A stretch of DNA of 63,736 nucleotides, taken from assembly GCF_003788585.1 (NCBI RefSeq), contig NZ_AYKG01000010.1, positions 1-63,736 on the forward strand, given 5' to 3'. This DNA comes from Salinisphaera japonica YTM-1 (GTDB lineage Bacteria > Pseudomonadota > Gammaproteobacteria > Nevskiales > Salinisphaeraceae). Numbering within the stretch: the first letter of the stretch is position 1; every line of letters begins with the position of its first letter. A program made the translations under genes and the position numbers. Shown here one piece after another: positions 7,959-16,906 of this stretch. Below the pieces are notes generated by a model, which did not search any database, had not been told where the DNA came from, and worked only from the letters and a program-made list of their open reading frames with translations.

Positions 7959-9215
7959 CTAAGACGATACGCCCGGGCTGATACCAGACGCGATGCCCGA
8001 GCTAAAGCCGGCCCCGACGCCTGAGCCGGCGCCCGGGGTGATACTGGAATCGATGCCCGGGCTGATGCCTGGGCCGTTGCTCGCGCCGTTGCCAAGGCCA
8101 ATGCCGGGTGCGATACCAGAGCTGGCGTTCGTGCCGGCTGCCTGATCCACCAGATCGTCCAGCAGCTCGCGCAGGTCGTCGGTGGCGCCGTCGACGTCGC
8201 TCAGGTCGTGGCGGTCGGCCAGGTAGTCGGCCGTGTCGTGATAGATCGTCACGTCGCCGGCCTCGTTCCGCGAGACCAGCACGCGGATCGGCAGATCCAC
8301 GGCCACGGTCTGGCCGCCGGCGATCAAGCGGCTGACGATATCGGTGGCATCAATCACGAACAGGATCGCCGGGTCGTTGTTGTCGGTCAGCATGGCACCG
8401 ACCGACTGGGCCGCCGCCCGGTGATCGAACTGGGCCAGTAAAACAACATCGGCGCGCCCGTCGATGGCCTGGGTGAGGTTGTTGACGGTGGCCTGGAAAT
8501 CGTTGTCGCTGTTCTGCTCGGCGATACCCTCGCCCTCGGTGATCCCGTCCGTGGCTCCGGTCACGGACACGCTATTACCGGCCGTATTGGCTGCCAGGCG
8601 CGACAGATCATCCTCGTAGGCATCGAGCGCGTCGTCGACCGCGTCCAGGTCATAACGCGCGGCCAGATAGTCGGCGGCGTTGTAGGCGATGCCGACGTTG
8701 GCATCATCAGCGCTCGTCGGCGTGGTCGCACCCAGCCCGGTATCGGTGTCCGGGGTCAGCGTGGTGTCGTTGTCATCGGTCTGGTAGACCAGCACGGCCG
8801 GCGGCAGATCCAGCCCGGCGCGTGGGTCGGCCGCGATCAGCGGGCTCACGCGACCCGCGTCGTAATAGAACACCACGCGGGTCGGGCGGATATCGGGGCC
8901 GCCCGTGTCGGCCCGGTTCTGAAAATCGACGGTGAAACGCCGAAACGGGAGGCGGCTGTCGATATTGTCGGTCAGGCTATTGAACGTGCTGTCGACGTCG
9001 AAGTCCGAGACCGCCAGATTCAAACCGGGGATATCGGTGTCGGCCACCGGCGCGGTCGTATCGCTGCCCTGGCTGTTGTTATCGTCATCGGGATCGAACA
9101 CATCCAGCCAGTCGATATCACAGCCGGCCAGCGCCACGACAACGAGCCCGAGCAGCACAACGGCCAGCCCGTGCCGATAAGCCCGTCGTGCCGGGCGCCA
9201 GGTCGTGATGTCCAT
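7959..9215 (-). CDS. lipoprotein with two DUF302-like domains and a Gly/Ser/Pro tail
   Basis: A 418-residue protein with an N-terminal hydrophobic segment ending in the lipobox LAGC (C32), so it should be a lipid-anchored envelope protein. Two regions (about 68-195 and 235-350) each show the DUF302 order: an N-terminal helix after D/FxxTVNNL, a FDHRAAAQSVG-type segment, a hydrophobic strand ending LPIRVLV and a final YLADRHDL motif. The first copy is more degenerate. Residues 365-418 are a low-complexity tail of GI/PGI/SGI units encoded by imperfect short DNA repeats. It is last in an operon with the voltage-sensor-like and patatin genes (11-bp gap). Function unknown. Confidence 0.7.
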   Translation of the reverse strand: MDITTWRPARRAYRHGLAVVLLGLVVVALAGCDIDWLDVFDPDDDNNSQGSDTTAPVADTDIPGLNLAVSDFDVDSTFNSLTDNIDSRLPFRRFTVDFQNRADTGGPDIRPTRVVFYYDAGRVSPLIAADPRAGLDLPPAVLVYQTDDNDTTLTPDTDTGLGATTPTSADDANVGIAYNAADYLAARYDLDAVDDALDAYEDDLSRLAANTAGNSVSVTGATDGITEGEGIAEQNSDNDFQATVNNLTQAIDGRADVVLLAQFDHRAAAQSVGAMLTDNNDPAILFVIDATDIVSRLIAGGQTVAVDLPIRVLVSRNEAGDVTIYHDTADYLADRHDLSDVDGATDDLRELLDDLVDQAAGTNASSGIAPGIGLGNGASNGPGISPGIDSSITPGAGSGVGAGFSSGIASGISPGVSS

Positions 9216-9226
9216 CCCGGGTTCCT

Positions 9227-10273
9227 CTATTCGAAATGGCCGCGCCAGCGTTTGACGGCGACCTGATCCTTGACCAGTTCGAGCACCTCGACCAACGCAT
9301 CCTGTATCTCGGGCGTGGCCTCGCCGACGTTTTCGGCCAGCAGGCGCTCGATCACACTATCCACGATATTGCCCACCAGCGCATCGAACTCGCGCGAGCT
9401 CAGCCCGGCCACGGCCTCGTCGAGCACGTTGTTGACCGTGTCCTGGATCGCGCCGTCCAGTGCCTCGGAGACGAAAGCACCCAGCATGGGCACGCGTTCG
9501 AGGTTCCTGAGCGCGGGGTTCTGATCCACTGCGCGATTGACCACGTCGGCCACGTAGGACTGCATCTGCTCGCGGTTGTCGCCATAGGCCGCGGCGATCG
9601 CATTCTCGGCCTGGCTGCTGATGGCTGTGGTCAGTTGCGCCCGTCGCGGGGCGATCACATCGTGGACCACGCGCCGGGACAGCGTCTGGCCGCCCGAGCG
9701 CATTTCGTCCTGGACCCCGGTGAGCACCTTGGTGACCACGCGATCCGAGATCTCCTCGACCACGATGTCGGCATAGATCATGGCCTGGCGATAGAGCCAC
9801 CAGTCGCGTATCTCGATGACCTCCAGACGTTGCAGACGCATGAGGATCGAGATCACGCGCAGCACACGCAGCACGCGCAGGCCGGCGACCGGAATACAGC
9901 CCAGCACGTCATACCAGTGCGCGAACGGGTAGAAATACCAGCGCAGATACCGCTGCTGATAGATCGCCAGCGCCCAGCCGGCCAGCACGTCGGTGACGAA
10001 CAGGGCCACGAAGACCAGATCGATGGTCAGAAAATGCGCGTGGATGCTCGCGTCGTACCAGCCTGCCAGGCCCGGCGTGGCGGCATGCAGCGCGTTTTCG
10101 ACAAAGCCCAGCGAATAGAGCATGTCGATGAGGATCAGACCCAGGTTGATCGAGACCAGCCCGATCATCGCCAGATCCCAGGCCAGCAGTGCCCGCTCGG
10201 TCTTCGAGCGATCGGTATCCAGCACGGCCAGCGGATCCGGGCCGCCGCCGGTCCCGCCGCGATTATCACTCAC
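9227..10273 (-). CDS. voltage-sensor-like membrane protein with long C-terminal helical domain
   Basis: A 348-residue protein. Residues 28-165 hold about four membrane segments; the last contains RVLRVLRVISILMRLQRL, arginines every third residue as in the S4 helix of voltage-gated ion transporters. No pore loop or selectivity filter follows. The rest (about 170-348) is a soluble, amphipathic helical region with many I/V-D-N repeats. It might be a voltage-sensor-only protein or a distorted ion-transport family member. Its ATG overlaps the stop of the patatin gene by 4 bp and the lipoprotein follows after 11 bp, suggesting one envelope complex. Function not established. Confidence 0.6.
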   Translation of the reverse strand: MSDNRGGTGGGPDPLAVLDTDRSKTERALLAWDLAMIGLVSINLGLILIDMLYSLGFVENALHAATPGLAGWYDASIHAHFLTIDLVFVALFVTDVLAGWALAIYQQRYLRWYFYPFAHWYDVLGCIPVAGLRVLRVLRVISILMRLQRLEVIEIRDWWLYRQAMIYADIVVEEISDRVVTKVLTGVQDEMRSGGQTLSRRVVHDVIAPRRAQLTTAISSQAENAIAAAYGDNREQMQSYVADVVNRAVDQNPALRNLERVPMLGAFVSEALDGAIQDTVNNVLDEAVAGLSSREFDALVGNIVDSVIERLLAENVGEATPEIQDALVEVLELVKDQVAVKRWRGHFE

Positions 10274-11712
10274 GGAGTGACACCGGCGGCTTCAAGATCG
10301 ACGGGCTCGAGCATGGCCGACACCTCGGCCAGATGATCCTGCATGGTCTGATACCCCCATTCCACCGCCAGGCGCAAACCATCGACACCGGGCACAAGAT
10401 TGACCGGTGACAGCGCCCGGTTGAAGCGCACCATCGTATCCGCATACACCCGGTTGGTGCGCATCTGGCCCTGCACGAGCTGGGTGATCGGCCATAGCCA
10501 GGCGTTTTTCGGGTCCAGATGCGGTAGAAAACAGTCGAAGGCCAGATAATACGCGTTGCGCGTAATCGCCCGGCCCGCCGCCACGCCGCGCCAGGCCGCA
10601 CGAGCCGGCACGTTATCGGCGATGCCGCCGTCGACCAGCGCGGCCAGGCGATGATCGTGCATCAGCTCGGCGAATATCTCGCGCGTCACCCCGGCACGGG
10701 GGCTGGGCTCGTACTGCAGTATCGAGGGCACCGCGGCGGAAAAACCGGCCGCATCCACGGCATGCACCGCGCGGGTGCGCGCGGATCGGCCCAGCACGAT
10801 CGGCTCGACCATGTCCGAGCGAAAGAATGTCGTCAGCCGTGACAGCCGAGCGGCCACACGTACCGGCAACGGCAAGAACCGCGCGGCCGTGCCTTCGTGG
10901 CCCATGGTGGTCGGCACGAGCCGTTCGTAGGGCTCCTGCTTCAAGCCGGCCACCACCAGGTCCAACGGAATCTCCATTTCGTCCAGGCGCAGCGGGCGTT
11001 TGAACTCGCCCACCGACAGGCGTTGATGCAAGGCCGACAGATGCAGATGCAAAAGCCCCGGCATGCCGAACTCGGCCCGGCGCCGGGCCACGGAGAACAG
11101 ATCACGATTGCGCAGCTTGGCCGCGAACGTGACGTGATCGTTCAGGCCGGCGTGACGTTTCTCGGCGCGCATGAGCCCAAGAATCGCGCCCATGGAGTTG
11201 CCCACGATGTAATCCGGCACCAGCCCGGCATCGTCCAGACAGGCAAAGGCCCCGGCATAGACGTAGCCGGCCCCGCCGCCGCCGCCGGCCACGATCACCA
11301 GCGCCCGGTGGGCGATCTCGTGATCCAGCATGGCCGACGAAAACTGATCCGTGTGGGCGGCCAGCAGCGCCGCCCGTGCCTCACGCGCCCGGGCCGTGGC
11401 CTGGCCGGCGGCATCGCTGGCATAAGCCAGTTTCTCGTCGTCGGTCGCCGGGCTGCGCAGGGCATCGTGCAGATGATTGAGCAGCCAGTCGCGCAGGCTG
11501 CGAATCGGGGCTCGCGACAGCTCGATCGTCTCGTGCCCGTCGCGGGGCAGCACATGCAGCCGGGCCAGGCCCAGCGCATAGCGCAAACCGGCATAGCCGG
11601 TCGTCGACAGCTTGCCCGGCCGCGCACGATGCGCCCGCACGAGCGAGCGCTCCATGCGTTGCAGCGCCAGGCGGCCGCGCTCTTCGGCCTCGTCGCTCAG
11701 GCGCGCGGACAT
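10270..11712 (-). CDS. patatin-like phospholipase
   Basis: A 480-residue protein with a patatin domain in its middle and C-terminal part. The oxyanion glycine run AGGGGGAGYVYAGAF (about 140) is followed by the nucleophile motif GNSMG (Ser173) and the catalytic aspartate in VDGGIADN (Asp361), so the Ser-Asp dyad is complete. The first 130 residues are helical and arginine rich without a recognised domain. No signal peptide is present. It should hydrolyse acyl ester bonds of membrane lipids. The ATG at 11712 avoids a basic leader in the longer frame (to 11760). It is coupled to the voltage-sensor-like gene by a 4-bp overlap and lies 59 bp after the exonuclease gene. Confidence 0.85.
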   Translation of the reverse strand: MSARLSDEAEERGRLALQRMERSLVRAHRARPGKLSTTGYAGLRYALGLARLHVLPRDGHETIELSRAPIRSLRDWLLNHLHDALRSPATDDEKLAYASDAAGQATARAREARAALLAAHTDQFSSAMLDHEIAHRALVIVAGGGGGAGYVYAGAFACLDDAGLVPDYIVGNSMGAILGLMRAEKRHAGLNDHVTFAAKLRNRDLFSVARRRAEFGMPGLLHLHLSALHQRLSVGEFKRPLRLDEMEIPLDLVVAGLKQEPYERLVPTTMGHEGTAARFLPLPVRVAARLSRLTTFFRSDMVEPIVLGRSARTRAVHAVDAAGFSAAVPSILQYEPSPRAGVTREIFAELMHDHRLAALVDGGIADNVPARAAWRGVAAGRAITRNAYYLAFDCFLPHLDPKNAWLWPITQLVQGQMRTNRVYADTMVRFNRALSPVNLVPGVDGLRLAVEWGYQTMQDHLAEVSAMLEPVDLEAAGVTP

Positions 11713-11771
11713 GGCCGGCCTGCGACGGGAAACACGGGGGCAAGTGCGGCCTCGTGGCACGGTTTCACCGT

Positions 11772-12785
11772 TCAGTCCTCCTCGCCTTCCGGGCCATCGG
11801 CATAATCGGTGATCAGCGGGGCGGCATCGATGCCAACGCTCCCCAGATAATTCACGAGTACATCGGTGCGCCCGTGGGTGGCCAGCACGCGACGGGCCCC
11901 GGTCGCTCGGATGGTATCGATCAGCCCCGGCCAGTCGGCGTGGTCGGACAGCACGAATCCGCGGTCGTAGCCACGGCGACGCCGGTTGCCGCGAATACGC
12001 ATCCAGCCCGAGGCAAAGCCGGTGCGATGCTCGCCGAAACGCCGCATCCAGCGCGAGCCGGCCGCCGACGGCGGCGCCATGATCAGGTCGCGCGAGAAAT
12101 CGTGATCCTTGTCGGTCTCGCTGACCGGGCAGGTATCCAGCATATTGACACCGGCCTCCCGATAGAGCCGCGTGATCGGGACCATTGCCCCGTGCAGATA
12201 GGCGGTGCCGGTGGTCAGGGCACCGATCTCGGCCAGCAGGCGCTGGGCCTTGCCCAGACTGTAAGAGAACACCACGCTGGCCCGCCCGGCCGCGGCATTA
12301 TCGGCCCACCAGGCCACCAGATCGGCGGCCACCTCGCGACACGGTGCCCAGCGATAGACGGGCAGCGCGAAGGTGGCCTCGGTGATGAAGGTGTCACAGG
12401 GCACCACCTCAAAATCCTCGCAGGTGGGGTCGGCATCGCGCTTGTAGTCGCCCGAGGCCACCCAGACCTTGTTGTCATCGGCCACGCGAATCTGGCTCGA
12501 GCCCAGCACATGCCCGGCCGGGTGAAACGACACGGTGGTATCGCCGAACGTCAGCGCCTGACCATAAGCCACGCCGGTGATCGATATATCCGCGCCCAGG
12601 CGTTGTTGCAACAGCGCCACGCCCGAGTTCTCGGCCCAGTAGTGGCCGTGTCCGGCGCGGGCATGATCGGCATGGGCATGGGTGATCAGCGCCCGCTCGA
12701 CCGGCCGCCATGGGTCGATATAGAAATCGCCGGCCGCGCAGTACAGACCGTTGTCCCGGGGCTCGATCAACATGGCGTGCCTCAT
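11772..12785 (-). CDS. ligase-associated DNA exonuclease (metallo-beta-lactamase/beta-CASP)
   Basis: A 337-residue cytoplasmic metallo-beta-lactamase fold protein. HAHADHARAG (about residues 36-45) is the metal-binding motif, HPAGHVLGSSQI and SGDYKRD follow, and FVLSDHADWPGL gives the beta-CASP histidine region. This matches the exonuclease family usually encoded beside an ATP-dependent DNA ligase and a helicase (Lhr-like) in a repair cassette. Neither partner is present in this window, so it stands as an orphan at the head of the patatin operon. The ATG at 12773, which begins MLIEPRD, is a possible alternative start. Confidence 0.88.
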   Translation of the reverse strand: MRHAMLIEPRDNGLYCAAGDFYIDPWRPVERALITHAHADHARAGHGHYWAENSGVALLQQRLGADISITGVAYGQALTFGDTTVSFHPAGHVLGSSQIRVADDNKVWVASGDYKRDADPTCEDFEVVPCDTFITEATFALPVYRWAPCREVAADLVAWWADNAAAGRASVVFSYSLGKAQRLLAEIGALTTGTAYLHGAMVPITRLYREAGVNMLDTCPVSETDKDHDFSRDLIMAPPSAAGSRWMRRFGEHRTGFASGWMRIRGNRRRRGYDRGFVLSDHADWPGLIDTIRATGARRVLATHGRTDVLVNYLGSVGIDAAPLITDYADGPEGEED

Positions 12786-13182
12786 ATCTTGCAGTGCGCA
12801 GTGACACGATATCAGGCGCGAGGCCGACCCATCGCCCCCGACCGGTGCACGACTCGGCCCGAGTATTGCATATCAATCGATTCGATCGATGCGGGGCCCA
12901 AAAGCCTCGGCACACGGGCCGTATTGGCGCAAACAACGTTTCAGTCGTAACGAATAGAGTGGTATGTTCGCGCCGCGGATTCGGGGTCCGCACGATCTGA
13001 AGGGGGATCTTTCGCACCCAACGCTGAAAATACGCGTGCGCAGACTGCGCCCAACCGCGTATGGCCGGTGTGTGTGATCCCGTGTATCACGGTTTGGGCA
13101 CGGCGAAGCGTGTCACCAAACGCTTGCAACGGCCGCACTCATCACGCGTCGTCGCACCAGCTCAGGGAGTCAGACAAGGATC
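12786..13182 (+). other. gene-free spacer before the porin gene
   Basis: This 397-bp stretch separates the divergent exonuclease and porin genes and should contain both promoters. An extended -10-like TGGTATGTT lies near 12960 but no good -35 accompanies it. The porin has a clear AAGGA ribosome site just before its ATG. No conserved RNA or protein was recognised. Confidence 0.4.
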
Positions 13183-14685
13183 ATGCGCAAACAACAAGCA
13201 CGAGCGCTGGGACTGATCATCGCGGCCGGCACGCTGGTGGCATCAGCACCGGTCATGGCCCAGGGCGCCGACAGCGCGACGCTCAAGCAGCTCCAGGAAC
13301 AGATCCAGATGCTGCAACAGCAGGTACAGACCCTGCAGCAGCAACAGGCCAGGAACACGAACTCGCCGTATCCGGACAACGCAGGCACCGAGTCCACGGC
13401 GCTGCAGAACGCCGCCGGCGATGTCGGCGTCGAGGAGAACCCGGGCGCGGAGACCCAGACCGCGGAAATCGGCGACGAAGAGAACCAGACCGAGCAGGTC
13501 GCCAGCCAGGACGGCGTGGACGATCGCGAGTCGAAAAAAGACATCGAAAAAGCCGAGAAAGGCCCGGTCAAGAAACTGGCCGTGGGCGGCGCCGTGGCGG
13601 CCAACTATCAGGTTCGCGGCGACGACGTGCCCAACCAGCGCGACGGCGGCAACCTGAACTTCAACTATTTCGCGGTGAACTTCTCCGGCCAGTACGGCAA
13701 GCTCACTTATGCCGCCGAGCAGCGCTTCTCGGAAGTCAACTTCGGCGACTCGAGCTATCTGCACTATGGTTGGGGTGCCTACGACTTCAACGACCATCAT
13801 CAGTTGAAGGTGGGTTACTTCCAGCGGCCTTTCGGCAATATCCCGATCGGCTATCAGTCGTTCTGGGGCAACCTGGGTTTCTATACCGGCTTCAACGACA
13901 ACCAGGCCGGCGGCGCGGGCTATCGCTACACCAACGGCCCGTGGCAGGTCGACGTGGATTTCTTCAAGAACGCCACGCTCAACCAGCCCAGCACCTACGG
14001 TGCCAACCCGGTCGATGGCTATGACCAGGTCAACGGCGGCAACGGGCGCCTGGGTTATACCTTCAACCAGGGCGGCGACAAATCGGTCAACGTGTCGCTG
14101 TCGGCGCGCGGGGGCGAGCTTGAAGTGGGCGACGGCGCACCGGGCGAAGGCACGACCAGCGATTACGGCAGCCACTGGGCGGTCGCTGCGGCCACCCACG
14201 CGGTGCTCAATGACTGGACGCTCGACGGCCAGTTCACGACCTACAAGTACAACGTGCCCGACGGTCGCACCGCCGGCGGCAACGATCTGCCCACCGACTC
14301 GGTCACGATCCAGAACTACGGTTTCCGGTATCAGATTCCGGCCGAGGGCAATCTCTACACCGCCGATATCGGCCACAGCTTCACCGTGGATCGTTGGACG
14401 TTCAACAACTTCAACGTCTATGCCGAGTACGGCTATCTGGATGTGGGCACCTCGGACGGCACCTACAGCAGCGGCCTGCCGGTCAACGGCAACATGGGTG
14501 AAACCGGCAACGTGCAACTGGCCACGGTCGGCGCCTATGCCAATGCGGGCCCGTTCTATGTCTGGGCCGACATGATCTATGGCCGCAACGCTGCCATGGC
14601 CTTCACCGGGCCCAACGACGGCGACTGGCATCCGCGCTTCAACCTGGCGCTGGCCTACTACTTCAGCGCCGACGTGATCGACTAG
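13183..14685 (+). CDS. outer-membrane porin, phosphate-selective porin O/P-like
   Basis: A 500-residue outer-membrane protein. Residues 1-26 are a signal peptide (cleavage after VMA). Residues 31-55 form a glutamine-rich coiled coil (LKQLQEQIQMLQQQVQ), as in many trimeric or OprO-like porins, followed by an acidic linker to about 120. The remaining 380 residues alternate short polar and aromatic strands (for example YFQRPFGNIPIGYQ) typical of a 16- to 18-strand barrel, ending with FNLALAYYFSADVID. Substrate is not evident, and no convincing Pho box was seen upstream. A strong terminator follows within 30 bp. Confidence 0.85.
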   Translation: MRKQQARALGLIIAAGTLVASAPVMAQGADSATLKQLQEQIQMLQQQVQTLQQQQARNTNSPYPDNAGTESTALQNAAGDVGVEENPGAETQTAEIGDEENQTEQVASQDGVDDRESKKDIEKAEKGPVKKLAVGGAVAANYQVRGDDVPNQRDGGNLNFNYFAVNFSGQYGKLTYAAEQRFSEVNFGDSSYLHYGWGAYDFNDHHQLKVGYFQRPFGNIPIGYQSFWGNLGFYTGFNDNQAGGAGYRYTNGPWQVDVDFFKNATLNQPSTYGANPVDGYDQVNGGNGRLGYTFNQGGDKSVNVSLSARGGELEVGDGAPGEGTTSDYGSHWAVAAATHAVLNDWTLDGQFTTYKYNVPDGRTAGGNDLPTDSVTIQNYGFRYQIPAEGNLYTADIGHSFTVDRWTFNNFNVYAEYGYLDVGTSDGTYSSGLPVNGNMGETGNVQLATVGAYANAGPFYVWADMIYGRNAAMAFTGPNDGDWHPRFNLALAYYFSADVID

Positions 14686-14710
14686 ATCAATCGTCAAAGC
14701 CTGAAACGAA

Positions 14711-14739
14711 AAGAGCACGCCGCGGCGTGCTCTTTTTTT
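14711..14739. terminator. bidirectional rho-independent terminator
   Basis: A perfect 24-bp palindrome (arms AAGAGCACGCCG) is followed by seven Ts on the plus strand and preceded by an A-rich run, so it can end both the porin transcript and the converging purD transcript. Confidence 0.93.
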
Positions 14740-14758
14740 GCCTGGCGTTATCGTGTCG

Positions 14759-16069
14759 TTATTCGTCTGCGAGGTTGCGATCGATGGCTCGATGACCAAT
14801 ATCGCGGCGATAGGTCATACCGGGCCAGTCGATGACGGCAACGCCTGAATAAGCGCGCTGCTGGGCCGCGGCCACATCCGTGCCCGACGCACAGACGCTC
14901 AAGACCCGCCCGCCGTCGGTGATGACGTCCCCGGCTGCGTCGAGCTGTGTGCCGGCATGAAACACCACGCAATCCGTTTGGCCGATGGCCTGTAGCCCGG
15001 CGATCCTGTCGCCCTTGTCATAAGCGCCGGGATAACCGCCGGCCGTCAGCACGACGCCAAGTGCGGCCTCATCGCGCCAGCGCGCCTCGGTTTGATCGAG
15101 CGTACCGGCCAGGGCGGCCTCGATGAGTGCCAGCAGATCGGACTCAAGACGCATGAGGATCGGCTGGGTTTCGGGATCCCCCAGACGCACGTTGAACTCC
15201 AGCACCCTGGCGCTGCCGGTCGCGTCGATCATCAGCCCGGCATAGAGAAAGCCCGTGAACGCCCGGCCTTCTTCGGCCAGGGCGGCCACCGTGGGCTCGA
15301 TGATCTCGGCCATCGCACGCGCCGCGATCTCGTCGGTGACCACCGGCGCCGGCGAGTAGGCGCCCATGCCGCCGGTATTGGGCCCGGTATCGCCGTCGAA
15401 TGCCGCCTTGTGATCCTGGGAGCTGGCCATGGGCAGGATGTTCCTGCCATCGACCAGCGCGATGAAACTGGCCTCTTCGCCGACCAGAAATTCCTCGACC
15501 ACGATCCGGGCACCGGCATCGCCAAAGCGATTGTCCTCGAGCATCTCGCGGGCCGCGGCCAGGGCCTCGGCCTCGGTGTGGGCCAGGGTCACGCCCTTGC
15601 CCGCGGCCAGGCCGTCGGCCTTGATCACGATCGGCGTGCCCTGGGCGCGAATATAGGCGGCCGCGGCCTCGTAATCCGCAAAATTGGCATAGGCGGCCGT
15701 GGGAATCGCGTGATGGGCCAGAAAATCCTTGGAAAACGTCTTGCTGGCCTCCAGCGCCGCCGCCGATCGCTTCGGGCCGAAACAGGCCAGGCCCGCGGCC
15801 TCGAACACATCCACGATGCCCGCGGCCAGCGGTGCTTCCGGGCCGACCACGGTCAGCGTGATGGCATTGTCCCGGGCGAACGCCAGCAAGCCGTCGATAT
15901 CATCGGCGGCGATCGCCACATTGCTGACATGATCCATACCGTGCGTCCCGGCGTTGCCCGGGGCCACGTAAATATCGGCCACGCGCGGCGAGGCGGCCAG
16001 TTTCCAGGCCAGGGCATGCTCGCGCCCGCCGTTGCCGACGATCAGAAGACGATGAGAAGAAACGGTCAT
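14759..16069 (-). CDS. purD: phosphoribosylamine--glycine ligase
   Basis: A 436-residue ATP-grasp enzyme of full family length. It begins RLLIVGNGGREHALAWKL, the defining N-terminus of PurD, and has GPEAPLAAGIVD, the ATP-grasp segment IVIKADGLAAGKGV (about 140-155), the catalytic region FLYAGLMID and LEFNVRLGDPETQ near 290. It joins phosphoribosylamine and glycine in purine synthesis. The ATG at 16069 starts the conserved region; an upstream start at 16102 is less likely. No purH lies beside it, unlike the E. coli purHD operon. It diverges from the NUDIX gene by 74 bp. Confidence 0.97.
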   Translation of the reverse strand: MTVSSHRLLIVGNGGREHALAWKLAASPRVADIYVAPGNAGTHGMDHVSNVAIAADDIDGLLAFARDNAITLTVVGPEAPLAAGIVDVFEAAGLACFGPKRSAAALEASKTFSKDFLAHHAIPTAAYANFADYEAAAAYIRAQGTPIVIKADGLAAGKGVTLAHTEAEALAAAREMLEDNRFGDAGARIVVEEFLVGEEASFIALVDGRNILPMASSQDHKAAFDGDTGPNTGGMGAYSPAPVVTDEIAARAMAEIIEPTVAALAEEGRAFTGFLYAGLMIDATGSARVLEFNVRLGDPETQPILMRLESDLLALIEAALAGTLDQTEARWRDEAALGVVLTAGGYPGAYDKGDRIAGLQAIGQTDCVVFHAGTQLDAAGDVITDGGRVLSVCASGTDVAAAQQRAYSGVAVIDWPGMTYRRDIGHRAIDRNLADE

Positions 16070-16143
16070 GGTGTGGGGCGCGTGGAAAGCCAGGGGCTGC
16101 AAAGCCTAGACTGAGCGCGACCCTTTTCCAACCAACCCCAATC

Positions 16144-16677
16144 ATGAGCGAGCAACACACGCTGTATGAAGGCGACTATCTGCGCCTGTGTCGAACCGGA
16201 ACCTGGGAATACGTGCAGCGCGTCAATGCCCGCGGGGCCGCCGTGATCGTGGCCGTGACGCCCGATGATGCCCTGCTGCTGGTCGAGCAGCCTCGGCCGG
16301 CGCTCGGCGGGCCGGTCATCGAGCTGCCGGCCGGGCTGGTCGGCGACATTGTCGGCGCCGAGGACGAAGACCGGGCCACCGCGGCCGCGCGCGAGCTGGA
16401 AGAAGAAACCGGCTGGCGGCCGGGCCGCATGGTGTATCTGACCGGCGGGCCGCCAAGCGCGGGCCTGTCCGGCGAAACGCTGTGGTTCTATCGCGCGCTC
16501 GCACTCACCCGGATCGATGCCGGTGGCGGCGACGACAGCGAAGACATCACCGTGCACACCGTGGCGCTATCCGACGTCGATGCCTGGCTGGCCGAGCGCG
16601 AAGCCGCCGGCGTGCCGGTCGATCCCAAGGTCTATACCGGGCTGTACTTCATCCGCTGCCGGCCTGATCTGGTTTGA
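16144..16677 (+). CDS. NUDIX hydrolase, ADP-ribose pyrophosphatase-like
   Basis: A 177-residue protein with a Nudix box over about residues 62-92: ELPAGLVGD then a slightly enlarged loop and AARELEEETGW, giving the REx(L)EExG core. The PAG before the box, and the length, point to the ADP-sugar/NADH-type branch rather than MutT. It would hydrolyse a nucleoside diphosphate derivative in the cytoplasm. The stop codon lies directly against the outer edge of a phased-repeat element. Confidence 0.85.
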   Translation: MSEQHTLYEGDYLRLCRTGTWEYVQRVNARGAAVIVAVTPDDALLLVEQPRPALGGPVIELPAGLVGDIVGAEDEDRATAAARELEEETGWRPGRMVYLTGGPPSAGLSGETLWFYRALALTRIDAGGGDDSEDITVHTVALSDVDAWLAEREAAGVPVDPKVYTGLYFIRCRPDLV

Positions 16678-16680
16678 TTT

Positions 16681-16906
16681 GTTATCCGCAAATGAACGCG
16701 AATAAGCGCAAATGAATACAGGCATTTATCCGCAGATGAACGCAGATTAGACGCAGATTGCTTGGGTGGATCGACTCGTCTCAGCCGGACGCATGCCGCG
16801 ACAACGCATCTTGCAAGATCTGATTCATCGTCTTTCATCGGCGTAAATCGGCGTGTATCGGCGGATTGTCTTTCTTTTATTCGCGTTTGTTGGCGCTCAT
16901 TCGCGC
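16681..16906. repeat. phased inverted-repeat element A (gene-less copy)
   Basis: Two arms of about 80 bp point toward each other across a 65-bp centre (16761-16825). From outside to inside each arm has an AAT-type module (cores CGCAAAT, CGCGAAT) and a GAT-type module. In the left arm the cores are CGCAGAT at 16731, 16741 and 16752, spaced 10 and 11 bp; in the right arm, read on the minus strand, they are CGCCGAT. The linker before the inner module is TTTATC on the left and AAGACAATC on the right. The right arm runs into the 3' end of the phosphopantetheinyl transferase gene and encodes its last residues. Same design as the elements near 45.5 and 50 kb. Confidence 0.85.

Noticed and set aside
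13080-13130. A Pho box before the porin gene
   Set aside because: A TGTCAC word is present but the second half-site at the right distance is poor.
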